From NCBI GenBank assembly GCA_963678255.2, contig CAXXTW010000002.1, positions 620,001 through 684,000 of the forward strand: a stretch of 64,000 nucleotides of DNA, in the 5' to 3' direction. Under the pieces are notes generated by a model that saw nothing but the letters and a program-made list of their open reading frames with translations, searched no databases and was not told where the DNA came from. The stretch is from G963678255 sp963678255 (GTDB lineage Bacteria; Cloacimonadota; Cloacimonadia; Cloacimonadales; WRIO01). The position numbers and the translations under genes are program-made. Of this stretch, positions 45,028 through 54,782 are shown in pieces; position 1 is the first letter of the stretch; each line of letters begins with the position of its first letter.

Positions 45028-46639
45028 GTAACTACTCAGGTACCCTTCGTTAAGTTTTAAAAACACCATTTTTTGTTATAATCATGCCTTATTATTTACC
45101 TTTCCAATAATATATATTAACACTTAGAATATACACATTATATTATAAAAAACTATCAATATTAATAAGAAATACATTGACATATATAGTTAAATAATTC
45201 ATTATGTACTTATGGATTATAAAAGTAAATATTATGAAGCTAAAGCTGAAAATGACAGGCTTAAACTGGAAATTTGCCAGTTAAAAATCAGCATTGCAGA
45301 AGAAAGAGCTGAACTCAAAGAAGAAATCAGGCTTTTAAGTGAAAAGGTTGATTTCTTAATGAAAATTCTCGAAAAGAAAAATAACCCTAAGAACAGTAAC
45401 AATTCATCAATACCTCCTTCGATGGACTTATCAAGAAAGAATAAAAGTACAAGAGAAAAAAGCAATAAGAAAAGCGGAGGACAGTCCGGTCATAATGGAA
45501 AAACCCTTTTACAAGTAAAAAATCCGGATCAGATTGTTGAATTAAAGGTAAATCAATGTCATTGTGGACATCATTTTAATGATGATGAATTTAGATTAAA
45601 TTCCAAACGACAGGTGATTGATATCCCTTCTATACAAGCATTCATCAAAGAATTTCAGCAATATTCATGCATTTGCCCTGATTGTAATAATAAATATCTG
45701 GCTGAATATCCTGAAAATGTTACGGCCCCGGTTCAGTACGGTGAAAACATTCAGACCATCGTTTCGTATTTGAATGTTTACCAATGTATTCCATTTAAAA
45801 GAACAGCTCAGCTGTTGTCTGATGTTGTTAATATAAGAATTTCCCAGGGATCATTGAAAAACATATTAAGGAAATTTGCTGATAAATCTAAGGTTATCTA
45901 TGAGAGAATTAAAAAGAATCTGAGCTCCTCGAAAGTTGTTGGTTCTGATGAAACAAGCGTAAAGGTCAATGGTAAAAAAGGATGGATTTGGGCTTGGAGA
46001 GACATTAAGAATGTGTTTCTTGAATATTCTCATACCAGAGGATACGAGACAATTCAAAAAATATGGGAAAACGGTTTGCCTGAATCTGTGTTAGTTACGG
46101 ACAGATTTTCCGCTCAGTTAAAAACGAAGGCTTTAAATCATCAGATTTGTCTGGCTCATATTCTTAGAGATCTAACTTATATTGAGGAAAGAGAAAAGCA
46201 TCCTTTTTCTACTGATTTCAAAAGCCTGGTAAAAGAAATTTTTCAATTCAAGCGAATCCAAACAATAGATTATGACAGATCTTCTCCAGAAATGAAACAC
46301 TTTGAAGATAAAATCAATATTCTACTGGCGATGACTATTTGCAAAAAAGAGTTTAAAGAAACCTCTACTCTTCAGAAATCTTTGATAAAAATCAGAGGAT
46401 ATATTTTGCCTTGTGTTTATGAAACAGTCATTCCTCCGGATAACAATGATTCAGAAAGAGCTCTTAGAAATGTTAAAGTTAAACTTAAAGTGTCTGGGCA
46501 GTTTAAAAATGGGGCTCAGGACTACTGTATCATTAGATCCGTTATTGATACTACTAAAAAAAGAGGATTAAATATCTTTGATATTCTGTCTAAAATCCCT
46601 GAACTTTCTCCCAGATAATATTAATACCTGAGTAGTTAC
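45028..46639 (+). mobile_element. IS66-like insertion sequence nested in the mutator-like IS
   Basis: Perfect 15-bp terminal inverted repeats GTAACTACTCAGGTA (45028-45042) and TACCTGAGTAGTTAC (46625-46639), flanked by an exact 8-bp target duplication CCTAAAAC (45020-45027 and 46640-46647). The element is 1,612 bp with a single tnpC-type gene, the compact ISBst12-like layout. It is inserted upstream of the host IS transposase gene, which it leaves intact. Confidence 0.93.
45212..46618 (+). CDS. IS66 family transposase
   Basis: 468 residues. An N-terminal coiled coil (about 1-60) leads to NNPKNSNNSSIPPSMD, a basic linker with GGQSGHNGKTL, a Cys/His zinc-binding part (CHCGHHF and CICPDC), and the DDE domain with GSDETSVKVNGKKGWIWAW (D about 247), LVTDRFSAQL (D about 299) and PDNNDSERALRNVKVKLKVSGQF (E about 412). 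These are hallmark IS66 (TnpC) motifs. No TnpA/TnpB are present, as in stand-alone members. Confidence 0.93.
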   Translation: MDYKSKYYEAKAENDRLKLEICQLKISIAEERAELKEEIRLLSEKVDFLMKILEKKNNPKNSNNSSIPPSMDLSRKNKSTREKSNKKSGGQSGHNGKTLLQVKNPDQIVELKVNQCHCGHHFNDDEFRLNSKRQVIDIPSIQAFIKEFQQYSCICPDCNNKYLAEYPENVTAPVQYGENIQTIVSYLNVYQCIPFKRTAQLLSDVVNIRISQGSLKNILRKFADKSKVIYERIKKNLSSSKVVGSDETSVKVNGKKGWIWAWRDIKNVFLEYSHTRGYETIQKIWENGLPESVLVTDRFSAQLKTKALNHQICLAHILRDLTYIEEREKHPFSTDFKSLVKEIFQFKRIQTIDYDRSSPEMKHFEDKINILLAMTICKKEFKETSTLQKSLIKIRGYILPCVYETVIPPDNNDSERALRNVKVKLKVSGQFKNGAQDYCIIRSVIDTTKKRGLNIFDILSKIPELSPR

Positions 46640-46831
46640 CCTAAAACTTCATTTTGACATTATGTTTTTATTTTCTTGTTTTTTTAAACCAATATTAGAC
46701 ACGTCTAAATACTCTAAAATCATAATACACCTATGACAAGAAATGCTTATAATAATATTAAATAAATAGCTTTACATAATACTTAATAGTATTATAATGG
46801 TTTATAAATAAAATATTATTAAGGTGTTAAT

Positions 46832-48358
46832 ATGATGAAAAAATCGACTCATAATTTGTTTGAATTTATACCAAACAAAGATAATTATTGTATTAAAATT
46901 AAGGTTCCTATTGTTTTAGAAATTCCAAAAACTGAGTCCAACAGAAAGCTTCTGGCTGTTTTTTTGAGACTTATTTTTTTTGCTTGTTGTGAAAACTTGT
47001 TTACTTTTCAAGAAATAGCTAACATTCTGGGATTTAATGACAGAAGGGATATTGATAATTACTACAGAGAGTTTAAGAAAAAAGGCTATGACTTTCTTGG
47101 CTTATTAACTCGGAAAGTAGATTTATCCAAGTATGTCGACATTATTCAAAAAATTGTGATCGATAATCCTTTTTTAACAGTACCTGAACTATTCCTGATC
47201 TTTAAAGGTAAGTTTCCATTAGTTAAAATGTGCGCAGTATCTTTTAATAAATACCTTTCACAAGCGAATACCTGCTTAATTTTACAAAGCATCCATAAAA
47301 ATATCAGTAAAAAGGGCAACTATTGGGATAAAAATCATTTGTTTTCATATCTCTTAAAAAACAATGAGAATCCGGTGGTAAAAAAAAGAATTGAAGAGAT
47401 GAAAGAATCCGAGATTGAAACAAAACCAGAAAAAGTATCAGTCAAAATTAAGTTAAGTACACAAACTAAAAGCTTTTTAGTAAAATTTTTAGTAGGTGCT
47501 TCTATGAGTTATCAAATGATAGCTTTTATTATGGGTATGTCGAAATCAAATGTTAGAAAACTGGTGTATAGAGATCCATACTTTTATCAATTATTACTGA
47601 GTTCGATAGTTAGATACAGCGGTATCATTAGTGTTGATGAAAAATATGTTAAATTGAATGGTGTTTTTCTATATGTTTTTTCGGCTGTTGATGATAAGAC
47701 AGGTATTCCTTTGATGGTTCAGCTATACCCTCAAAAGAATGCTGATAGTTGGAAGATTTTTTTCACACTTTTCAAAAAACATTATGGCAATCCTTCTTTA
47801 ATAATCAGTGATGGCTGTCCATCGCTGGCAAAGGGCAGAAAAGAGGTGTTTCCTAAAGTAAGTTTTCAATACTGCAAATTCCATAAGATGAAAAACCTGA
47901 TTAAAAATATATATCAAAGTGAAAAAGACATTAAACTAATAAAAAAAATAATTAACAAACTCAAACAAGTTTTCAATAGGCAAACGGTTGGAGCAAGAAG
48001 GAAAGCACTGTTAGAATTAGAAAAAATGATTACAGGTACTGCTAAAGAATATTTCATTTCCAGTTTTATGGGTCAATGGAAACACTTAACCAAGAGCTAT
48101 ACATCTAATGCGGCTGAAAGATGGAATAAAAAAATTGATAAGGTTATTTCAGGAAAATACGGACTAAAAACTCCTGAAACGATTGAGCAACTTGTTCATT
48201 GCTTATGGTTCAGAGAACTTATCACGAATGGCAAAGTTCATTTAGACTCAAAATCTATTATTTCTACTATAAATATTCCAAAATTTAGTCAAGAAATGAT
48301 TGAAATAAACCACATGGAACAGTTATTTGATATCAAAGCCTATCGGAAAGTCGCTTAG
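46832..48358 (+). CDS. Mutator-like (IS256-related) DDE transposase
   Basis: 508 residues from ATG 46832 (AAGGTG Shine-Dalgarno). The N-terminal region has helix-turn-helix-like segments (FTFQEIANILGFNDRRDIDNY and SYQMIAFIMGMSKSNVRKLV). The catalytic core has D about 269 (ISVDEKYVKLNG), D about 327 (IISDGCPSLAKG) followed by FPKVSFQYCKFHKMKNL, the CxxH pattern of the mutator/IS256 superfamily, and E about 428 (SNAAERWNK). The exact IS family is not certain; an unclassified (ISNCY) group is possible. It probably also mobilises the GAGACTGT-ended non-autonomous elements. Confidence 0.75.
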   Translation: MMKKSTHNLFEFIPNKDNYCIKIKVPIVLEIPKTESNRKLLAVFLRLIFFACCENLFTFQEIANILGFNDRRDIDNYYREFKKKGYDFLGLLTRKVDLSKYVDIIQKIVIDNPFLTVPELFLIFKGKFPLVKMCAVSFNKYLSQANTCLILQSIHKNISKKGNYWDKNHLFSYLLKNNENPVVKKRIEEMKESEIETKPEKVSVKIKLSTQTKSFLVKFLVGASMSYQMIAFIMGMSKSNVRKLVYRDPYFYQLLLSSIVRYSGIISVDEKYVKLNGVFLYVFSAVDDKTGIPLMVQLYPQKNADSWKIFFTLFKKHYGNPSLIISDGCPSLAKGRKEVFPKVSFQYCKFHKMKNLIKNIYQSEKDIKLIKKIINKLKQVFNRQTVGARRKALLELEKMITGTAKEYFISSFMGQWKHLTKSYTSNAAERWNKKIDKVISGKYGLKTPETIEQLVHCLWFRELITNGKVHLDSKSIISTINIPKFSQEMIEINHMEQLFDIKAYRKVA

Positions 48359-48474
48359 GGGAAAAGAAAAGTGCACAGTCTCATTGAAAAAAAAACAGAT
48401 AAAACAAACTTTTTCTTGACATAGCAAATAAAAGCAATTATCTCTATATATCATTTTTTTTATGGAGGTGCAAG

Positions 48475-50556
48475 ATGAAAGCTTTTATGTTTATGTGTAC
48501 ATTAATCTATTGTTGTTTCCTGTTTTCTTTAGATAAAATCCTCATTGATGAGATTCATGGCAGTCGATTTAGTTATGGTGAAAATATGTTGCCAGAACAG
48601 ATAAATTACAGCGAACTTTTCCCAAATTATGATATCCATTATTTGAATAAAAATTCTTTACCAATTACTCATATATTATGGCAACAACAATATACAGAAA
48701 ATGCTTCACAAACCTTCAATTTTGCAGTACCAAGCTCGCCTGACACTCTGTTTGCTTTATATGTAATAGCAGAAAACATGACAGATAGCCTATCAAATTT
48801 CATAACAGGGGTAATAAGTAATAGCGAAGGGGATGTTATTGCAGAAATGTGTAATGGGGTAGCTCATGTCGATTCTGCATCTGGGAATACTTGGGAAATT
48901 AGTATCAATTTTAACAACAATGACACAAATCAAATCATCATAGGTTATGGGCCAAGATTATTTAAATCAGAGTTGATGCCCTATTGTCCGATTGATCTGA
49001 ATGAATATCAAGCAATGATAAGAGTTAAAGATAATACATATTTTGCTATTATGGGAAAAACACCTGATTATTCTAACAGTGATAAAGAAGCACTTTCATA
49101 TGCATTTTATCATGGATTAAGATTTTTGAATTCAATAAACCTATATGAATCAATGGTAGATAAACCTTTTATTCATTTTTATACAGATGAACCTATTAAG
49201 TTAGATTATTCTGTTTGTTTTCCAGGACAACCATCCCTTGCAAAACCAAAGCCGATGAAAAGTGACAAAGATTTAATCTGGAAAAATATCTCAATAATAC
49301 CGAAATCTAATAATGAAGTCATTTATGAAGGGGCATTAAAAAACAATTTGAATTTTTTAAATTTTGATATAAAGGGTTCAACAGTAACTATAAAAAATTT
49401 AATTAAATACCCACTCTATAATTTAAAATTTTTAAAATATGAGAATAATCAGTATTATACTTTGACAATTGATGAAATAAAAGCATTTGAGACAATTCAG
49501 ATAAATAGCTGGAATACAGAAAGTTCTAAGGATATTAAAAAGAGCTGGAAAGAATCACTCATAGCAGAAGCAATTGATAACGGGTTATATACAGAAGAAG
49601 CCAATCATCTATTTTCCAATTATATATGGGTAGAATCTTTATTAGGAAGGGCTTATTATAATCCCGGAAAATTATTTGGAATTTATAGATTTGACCGAAA
49701 TATTTATAATCAATTAATACCAAATCAATATTCAATTAAACCAGAAAAAGAAGTCAGAAACTTATGGGTGATGCTTTCAAACATTGATAACAAATCGAAT
49801 GTTATACCTCACAATCTTGAAAACAATTTGTCACTTAATAGTGAAAGAAGTCATTTTGAAATGCATGAATATGGAGTTGTTGATGAATATTATCTTTTGG
49901 AATCAGAGGATGATGATTTTTTCAAAGTATCATTAAATTATGAAGTTTTAGATCCTTCATTTCCTATACAGAGTTATCCTTCATCACTTTCATCATTTGT
50001 CATGAATGGAGTAAGTGATTTAGATTATGGATTTGGATGTTATTATTTTCTAATGGATAATGCTATTGATAAGGGACTATGCTTTATCAATATTAATAAC
50101 ACAGAGTATATTCTAGGTTTTGCAGACACCCTTTATCAATTTGGAGGTGTCATTAATATAGGATCTTCAAGATATTTCTTTGATGAAGAAAATAATATCG
50201 TTTTTATACAAAATTGTCTTGAAGCATTATTGCATCATAGTTTCTTTCCCACCTCTTCTGAGCCCCCAATAATTTCAAAAGAAAAACTATCAGTGAAATG
50301 TTATCCAAATCCATTTAATCCGACAGTTACAATCTCATATTTTCTTCCACAGTCAAGCTATGTGAATTTGAGTATATACAATGTTAAAGGACAGTTGGTA
50401 AAGAATTTGATCTCAGAAAAGGTTATCAAGGGTAATCATCAGATTACTTGGAATGGAACGAATTCTAATCAAAATTCAATAACTAATGGGATTTATTTAT
50501 ACACTTTAAAAACAAATACGGGGATTTTGAGTGGTAAGGTTTTATTATTAAAATGA
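48475..50556 (+). CDS. Large secreted protein with FlgD/T9SS-like C-terminal domain
   Basis: A 693-residue protein with a signal peptide (about 1-19) and an N-terminal Ig-like propeptide-like section. A middle region of unknown fold (about 190-590) shows no recognisable catalytic motif. The C-terminal 85 residues contain CYPNPFNPTVTISYFL, YNVKGQLVKNL and TNGIYLYTLKT, the same sorting-type domain as in the products at 6.2 and 8.7 kb. It is expected to be exported to the cell surface. GGAGGTG precedes ATG 48475. The upstream promoter lies in the 90 bp between the IS end and the gene (TTGACA at 48416). Confidence 0.7.
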   Translation: MKAFMFMCTLIYCCFLFSLDKILIDEIHGSRFSYGENMLPEQINYSELFPNYDIHYLNKNSLPITHILWQQQYTENASQTFNFAVPSSPDTLFALYVIAENMTDSLSNFITGVISNSEGDVIAEMCNGVAHVDSASGNTWEISINFNNNDTNQIIIGYGPRLFKSELMPYCPIDLNEYQAMIRVKDNTYFAIMGKTPDYSNSDKEALSYAFYHGLRFLNSINLYESMVDKPFIHFYTDEPIKLDYSVCFPGQPSLAKPKPMKSDKDLIWKNISIIPKSNNEVIYEGALKNNLNFLNFDIKGSTVTIKNLIKYPLYNLKFLKYENNQYYTLTIDEIKAFETIQINSWNTESSKDIKKSWKESLIAEAIDNGLYTEEANHLFSNYIWVESLLGRAYYNPGKLFGIYRFDRNIYNQLIPNQYSIKPEKEVRNLWVMLSNIDNKSNVIPHNLENNLSLNSERSHFEMHEYGVVDEYYLLESEDDDFFKVSLNYEVLDPSFPIQSYPSSLSSFVMNGVSDLDYGFGCYYFLMDNAIDKGLCFININNTEYILGFADTLYQFGGVINIGSSRYFFDEENNIVFIQNCLEALLHHSFFPTSSEPPIISKEKLSVKCYPNPFNPTVTISYFLPQSSYVNLSIYNVKGQLVKNLISEKVIKGNHQITWNGTNSNQNSITNGIYLYTLKTNTGILSGKVLLLK

Positions 50557-50800
50557 TAAAACAATAGATAGAATTAGGAGTTATTTGAAGTCAGACTTTT
50601 GTATAAATATGAAGCCAAGCTCCAAGCAAGGAGTAAGGTATGAGTAAGATATGAGTATCTTATAATAGGTTTTAAAAAGAAATTTATATAAGGGAATAGA
50701 TATTTGAATAGTAAAATCGAATTGATTTAGAAATAGCAGAGGATTTGAAGGATTTTAGAAGATAATACACAAAGAATGATGAGGAATAATTGTAATTAAT

Positions 50801-51142
50801 CTACAATTTAAAAACAGTCATAATTTTAATCATAAGAAAATAGAGAGTAATCATTACAATAAGACTAATAGAGATAGCCAAATAGAAATTTACTTGTTTT
50901 TTTAGTAAAAGAGGTAAGGTAACAAAGAAACTAAGCGAGGGGATTACCAGCCAAAAAATATCTTTTGATAATTTTGAAACAGCCATCACATCTTTTGTAT
51001 CTTTGTAAAGCCAAATAATAGCAATTACAGAGACTAAAGGAACAGAGGCAAGTATTGATCCCAAAACAGAATTTCTTTTTGAAATTTCTGATATAAGAGC
51101 AATCATCAGAGCTGATATTATAAGTTTGATTAAAAAATACAT
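50801..51142 (-). CDS. DUF3147 family small membrane protein
   Basis: 113 residues from ATG 51142, preceded by GGAG; a TTG four codons upstream would overlap this ribosome site. Four hydrophobic helices are visible, with the family signature LASVPLVSVIAIIWLYKDT and DIFWLVIPSLSFFVTLPLLLKK. Function is unknown; the family is an inner-membrane protein of four helices. It is monocistronic, divergent from htpG. Confidence 0.8.
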   Translation of the reverse strand: MYFLIKLIISALMIALISEISKRNSVLGSILASVPLVSVIAIIWLYKDTKDVMAVSKLSKDIFWLVIPSLSFFVTLPLLLKKQVNFYLAISISLIVMITLYFLMIKIMTVFKL

Positions 51143-51319
51143 GAAAATCTCCAATAGAAAAAACTTAGAAATTGAATGAAAACAACATAATTAAAAGAGT
51201 CAAGGAAAAAATAGCAATCTTTTAAAAGAATAAAAAAGGAGAGGGGTCTTATAATAAATATAGGATAGAATAGGTTTTCTAATAACAGTGAGGTAAAAGC
51301 AACGATCAAGAGTTCTCTT

Positions 51320-51346
51320 TTAGCAATCTTTTTACAAGAGTGCTAA
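51320..51346 (+). promoter_or_regulatory. CIRCE operator (HrcA-binding site) upstream of htpG
   Basis: TTAGCAATC-N9-GAGTGCTAA, which matches the CIRCE consensus TTAGCACTC-N9-GAGTGCTAA at 17 of 18 arm positions, including the invariant spacer of 9. It lies 8 bp upstream of the proposed -35 and 70 bp before the htpG start. Confidence 0.85.
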
Positions 51347-51354
51347 AATTTAAA

Positions 51355-51382
51355 TTGACAAAATAATAAAATAAATTATTTT
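51355..51382 (+). promoter_or_regulatory. Probable htpG promoter
   Basis: TTGACA (51355-51360), 16-nt spacer, TATTTT (51377-51382), directly downstream of the CIRCE element. Confidence 0.6.
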
Positions 51383-51415
51383 GTTTTTAAGATTAATTAT
51401 AAATTGGAGGTTAAT

Positions 51416-53224
51416 ATGGCTAAAGAATTGAAAAGCGGAGCCTTGAGTATCCATACCGAAAACATTTTTCCAATCATAAAAAAATGGTTGTATTCCGAGC
51501 ATGATATCTTCATACGAGAGTTAGTATCTAATGCGACAGATGCCATTAATAAAAGGAAAATGATTGATAGTAGTGTAAATCCTGATGAGATGAACATAGA
51601 GATCCAGATTGATAAAAAGAAAAGAACGATTCAGATCATAGACACAGGAATTGGGATGACAGGCGAAGAGATAGAGAAATATATCAATCAGATAGCATTT
51701 TCAGGGGCAGAGGATTTTGTAGAGAGATTCAAAGATCAGCAATCCAATATCATTGGGCATTTTGGTTTAGGTTTTTATTCATCGTTTATGGTTTCAGAAA
51801 AGGTTACGATTGATTCATTATCAATAACAGAAGGATCAGAACCTGCTTTTTGGGAGTGTGATGGATCAATAGATTATTCATTAGGAAAAGGAAAGCGCAA
51901 AAACGTAGGAACAACAATCACTTTACATTTAAATTCAGAATCAGATGAATATCTTGAAGACAGCAAAATGAAAGAATTGTTGGAAAAATACTGCAATTTT
52001 ATGCCATTTCCAATATTACTGGGCAAAGATATAGTAAACCAGAAGGAAGCCTTATGGAACAGAAAGCCTAAGGATGTGACCGAGGAAGAATATAAAGAAT
52101 TTTATAAGAAAATCTTTCATGAATGGGAAGACCCATTATTTTGGATACATTTAAATGTAGATTTTCCATTCAATTTAAAGGGGATACTATATTTCCCACG
52201 ATTAAAGAATGACATTGAATATGTCAGAGGAAAGGTTAAATTATATTGCAACAACGTATTTGTAGCAGATAATCTAAAAGAATTTACTCCAGAATTTTTA
52301 ATGTTACTTCGAGGAGGAATTGATGTTCCAGACATTCCACTCAACGTATCAAGAAGCTTTTTACAGAATGACAAAGAAGTTCAGAAAATCAAGAAATATA
52401 TAATCAAGAAAGTTTCTGATCATTTTTCTTCAACGTTTAAAGAAAACAGGGCAAAATATGAAGAAGACTGGAAAGATATAAATCAGTTTGTAAAATATGG
52501 AGTATTAACAGAAGATGATTTTTCAGAAGCAGTAAGAGATATGATCATCTTTAAATCATCAAAGGGTGACTTAATTACCATAGACGAATATTTAGAGAGA
52601 AATCCACAGGAAGAGAATAATCGTAAGATCTATTATGGAGTCAGTGAAAACACACAGGTATCTCTTTTGAACTTAATAAAGGAACAAGGAACAGAAGTAT
52701 TATTCTGCGAATCCGTTTTAGACAGTCATTTAATTACTCATTTTGAAGGCAAGAAGCAAGGTGTACGTTTTGTGCGTATAGACAGTGAAATCAATGATAC
52801 ATTAATTGAAGAAAAAGAAGAAGTAGCTGATGAAAACAACAAAAAAGAATCGGAAAAGATTCAAGAATGTTTTAAAACAGCTTTGAATCAGGAATTTGTA
52901 ACAGTAGAAGCAAAGCATCTAAAAGCTGAAAATATACCAGCAATGGTTATTATAGATGAGTTTATGCGTCGTTTTTCAGAAATGAATGCTTTTAACAGTG
53001 GGAATAATACACCTGATATGCTAAGAAATCATACTCTTGTTATCAATGTTCAAAATCCGACAATCAAAAAGATTTATTCTATGAATCAGGAAGGAAGAAC
53101 AGAAGAAGCATCACTAATAGCCAATTATGTACATGATTTGGCATTATTAGAGCAAAAAAGGTTTTCAGGAGAAGAATTGCAGTCCTTTATCAGTAAAGCA
53201 AACAAAATCCTAACTATGATATAG
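51416..53224 (+). CDS. htpG: Hsp90-family molecular chaperone HtpG
   Basis: 602 residues from ATG 51416 with Shine-Dalgarno GGAGG; a TTG four codons upstream is less likely. GHKL ATPase motifs: IRELVSNATDAINKRK (Glu and Asn of motif I), DTGIGMT, IGHFGLGFYSSFMV, and GTTITLHL, followed by the middle domain (DVPDIPLNVSRSFLQ with the catalytic Arg region) and a C-terminal dimerisation domain. Length is normal. It refolds or holds client proteins in the cytoplasm under stress; the CIRCE site predicts HrcA-controlled heat-shock expression. Confidence 0.95.
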   Translation: MAKELKSGALSIHTENIFPIIKKWLYSEHDIFIRELVSNATDAINKRKMIDSSVNPDEMNIEIQIDKKKRTIQIIDTGIGMTGEEIEKYINQIAFSGAEDFVERFKDQQSNIIGHFGLGFYSSFMVSEKVTIDSLSITEGSEPAFWECDGSIDYSLGKGKRKNVGTTITLHLNSESDEYLEDSKMKELLEKYCNFMPFPILLGKDIVNQKEALWNRKPKDVTEEEYKEFYKKIFHEWEDPLFWIHLNVDFPFNLKGILYFPRLKNDIEYVRGKVKLYCNNVFVADNLKEFTPEFLMLLRGGIDVPDIPLNVSRSFLQNDKEVQKIKKYIIKKVSDHFSSTFKENRAKYEEDWKDINQFVKYGVLTEDDFSEAVRDMIIFKSSKGDLITIDEYLERNPQEENNRKIYYGVSENTQVSLLNLIKEQGTEVLFCESVLDSHLITHFEGKKQGVRFVRIDSEINDTLIEEKEEVADENNKKESEKIQECFKTALNQEFVTVEAKHLKAENIPAMVIIDEFMRRFSEMNAFNSGNNTPDMLRNHTLVINVQNPTIKKIYSMNQEGRTEEASLIANYVHDLALLEQKRFSGEELQSFISKANKILTMI

Positions 53225-53238
53225 TATTTTTTTAGAAT

Positions 53239-53270
53239 AAAGAGGCACATTAATTTGTGCCTCTTTTTTC
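53239..53270 (+). terminator. Rho-independent terminator after htpG
   Basis: Ten-bp perfect stem AAAGAGGCAC / GTGCCTCTTT with an 8-nt loop and a T tail, 14 bp past the stop. Confidence 0.93.
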
Positions 53271-53415
53271 TGATATAATATTATATATTTAATATATAAC
53301 ACTATCTAAAAAATATCAAATTACATTAATCTAAATGATTATTAATTAAAGTTATAAAGAATTTATCATTTATTGGTATGTCCCTTGCATGCATATTAAT
53401 AAAATGGAGGTAATT

Positions 53416-54732
53416 ATGAAAAGAGGATTTTTAAAAAAACTTGTTATACCAGCGATGTTATGTATTATGCTGTTAAGTATAACTTCATTAATGGCTGTGA
53501 AAACTGTTACAACAACCACAGAAACAGATAACGATGGAGAACTCAGTGTATCAAAAACAATTCATGTTAGCAATTCAGGAACTGAGTATTTTGTCAGTAA
53601 TGATAATGAAGACTCTGATGTTGATGAAGAAATAGCTGAAGATACAGATAATATTCAAATAAAGAAAAAAAGTGCGTACATGGGTGTTTATACAGAAGAG
53701 TTGACAGTTTCTCAGATAAGAGAACTAGAATACAAAGAGACTTTTGGAGTTTTAATTACTGGTGTCGTAAAAAATTCACCTTCGTATAAATATGGTCTTA
53801 TAAAAGATGACATTATCATGAATGTCGGATCAGATAAAGTAACGGATAAAAATGCATTTTTAAAGATTGTATCCTCACACAATGCTGGTGATTCAGTAAC
53901 AATAAAAGTTTTTCGATTGGGAAAAGAAAAAGAAATACCTTTTGTATTTGGTTCCAAAAGAACGGCAATAACCGTAAACATAAATAGTGAAAAATCCTTT
54001 GATGAAGATTTTAGCAATGATAGCTTTGATGAACCGAGAAAATCAAAAAAATCAGCTGGATATGGTGGCGGTACATGGATGCCTATCTGGACTATGATCA
54101 ATATGGATGATGTCAATGGACTTCTCACTCGTTTAAAATTCAATAAACTAGATGAAAATGGAATTTTGTTGAATGGTGGTGGAGGAAAATTACCAATTGG
54201 AAACGGACTATTTATAGGTGGAATGGGAGCAGGCTATACAATTGACAGAAAAACGATTGTTAATATCCTCGATTTATCAACAGTAGATCCTAGTGATTTA
54301 AAATCTGTTTCCAGAAGAATGATTTATAATAATTATTTTTGGGCAGTAACTCTTGATAAAAGAGTCCCCATTACAAAAAACTTTATTACCTCTATAGGTT
54401 TTGGAATTGGTACAGCGGGACAATCAATAGAAATTTCTCAAACTGGTGACACCTATAATTGGGATATATTAGAAAATCAATTAGCAAATTTAAATAATAA
54501 TTACGTTAACTTAAGTAAAAGTTATATCATCGTTCATCCAAAATTAGAATTAATGTACAGATTAAATAGTTGGTTAGCAATGCGAGCAGAAGGCGGATTT
54601 GTATATGGTTATTCATGGCATAACAACTGGAAGAATTCGGTTTGTGGAGATGAATATGAAGTTAACGGAACAGATATCAATACCAAGTATCAAGGCTATA
54701 CAGTAAGTATAGGTCCTTGGTTTGGTTTCTGA
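53416..54732 (+). CDS. Secreted PDZ-domain protein with C-terminal barrel-like region
   Basis: 438 residues from ATG 53416 (GGAGG Shine-Dalgarno); the frame extends nine codons upstream from 53389. A signal peptide (about 1-28) is followed by a low-complexity Thr/Asp/Glu-rich stretch, then a PDZ domain (about 85-170: YMGVYTEELTVSQI, GVLITGVVKNSPSYKYGLIKDDIIMNVG, GDSVTIKVFRLGKE). The C-terminal about 230 residues are glycine-rich with alternating strands, ending in YTVSIGPWFGF, a terminal aromatic as in outer-membrane barrels. No protease domain is present. I infer a periplasmic PDZ tethered to, or part of, an outer-membrane protein; the family is not recognised. Confidence 0.65.
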   Translation: MKRGFLKKLVIPAMLCIMLLSITSLMAVKTVTTTTETDNDGELSVSKTIHVSNSGTEYFVSNDNEDSDVDEEIAEDTDNIQIKKKSAYMGVYTEELTVSQIRELEYKETFGVLITGVVKNSPSYKYGLIKDDIIMNVGSDKVTDKNAFLKIVSSHNAGDSVTIKVFRLGKEKEIPFVFGSKRTAITVNINSEKSFDEDFSNDSFDEPRKSKKSAGYGGGTWMPIWTMINMDDVNGLLTRLKFNKLDENGILLNGGGGKLPIGNGLFIGGMGAGYTIDRKTIVNILDLSTVDPSDLKSVSRRMIYNNYFWAVTLDKRVPITKNFITSIGFGIGTAGQSIEISQTGDTYNWDILENQLANLNNNYVNLSKSYIIVHPKLELMYRLNSWLAMRAEGGFVYGYSWHNNWKNSVCGDEYEVNGTDINTKYQGYTVSIGPWFGF

Positions 54733-54756
54733 TATATAGATACTCCTACTAAAAAG

Positions 54757-54782
54757 AGACAGGTTAAAGCCTGTCTTTTTTT
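54757..54782. terminator. Terminator between convergent PDZ and glycerate kinase genes
   Basis: Seven-bp stem AGACAGG / CCTGTCT with a 6-nt loop and a T8 tract; flanking A-rich sequence on the other side may let it act on both strands. Confidence 0.85.

Larger units (their letters stand above)
44926..48382 (+). mobile_element. Mutator/IS256-like insertion sequence interrupted by an IS66-like element
   Basis: Terminal inverted repeats GAGACTGTGCAC (44926-44937) and GTGCACAGTCTC (48371-48382), flanked by an exact 8-bp direct repeat ATTGAAAA (44918-44925 and 48383-48390). Without the nested IS66-like element and one copy of its target duplication it would be 1,837 bp. Eight-bp duplications fit the IS256/mutator group. 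The GAGACTGT end is shared with the non-autonomous elements at 16716-17337 and 40973-44916, which abuts this one. Confidence 0.85.

Noticed and set aside
44926..48382. Composite transposon carrying passenger genes
   Set aside because: Only two transposase genes are present; the inner element has its own TIRs and duplication, so it is a nested insertion.
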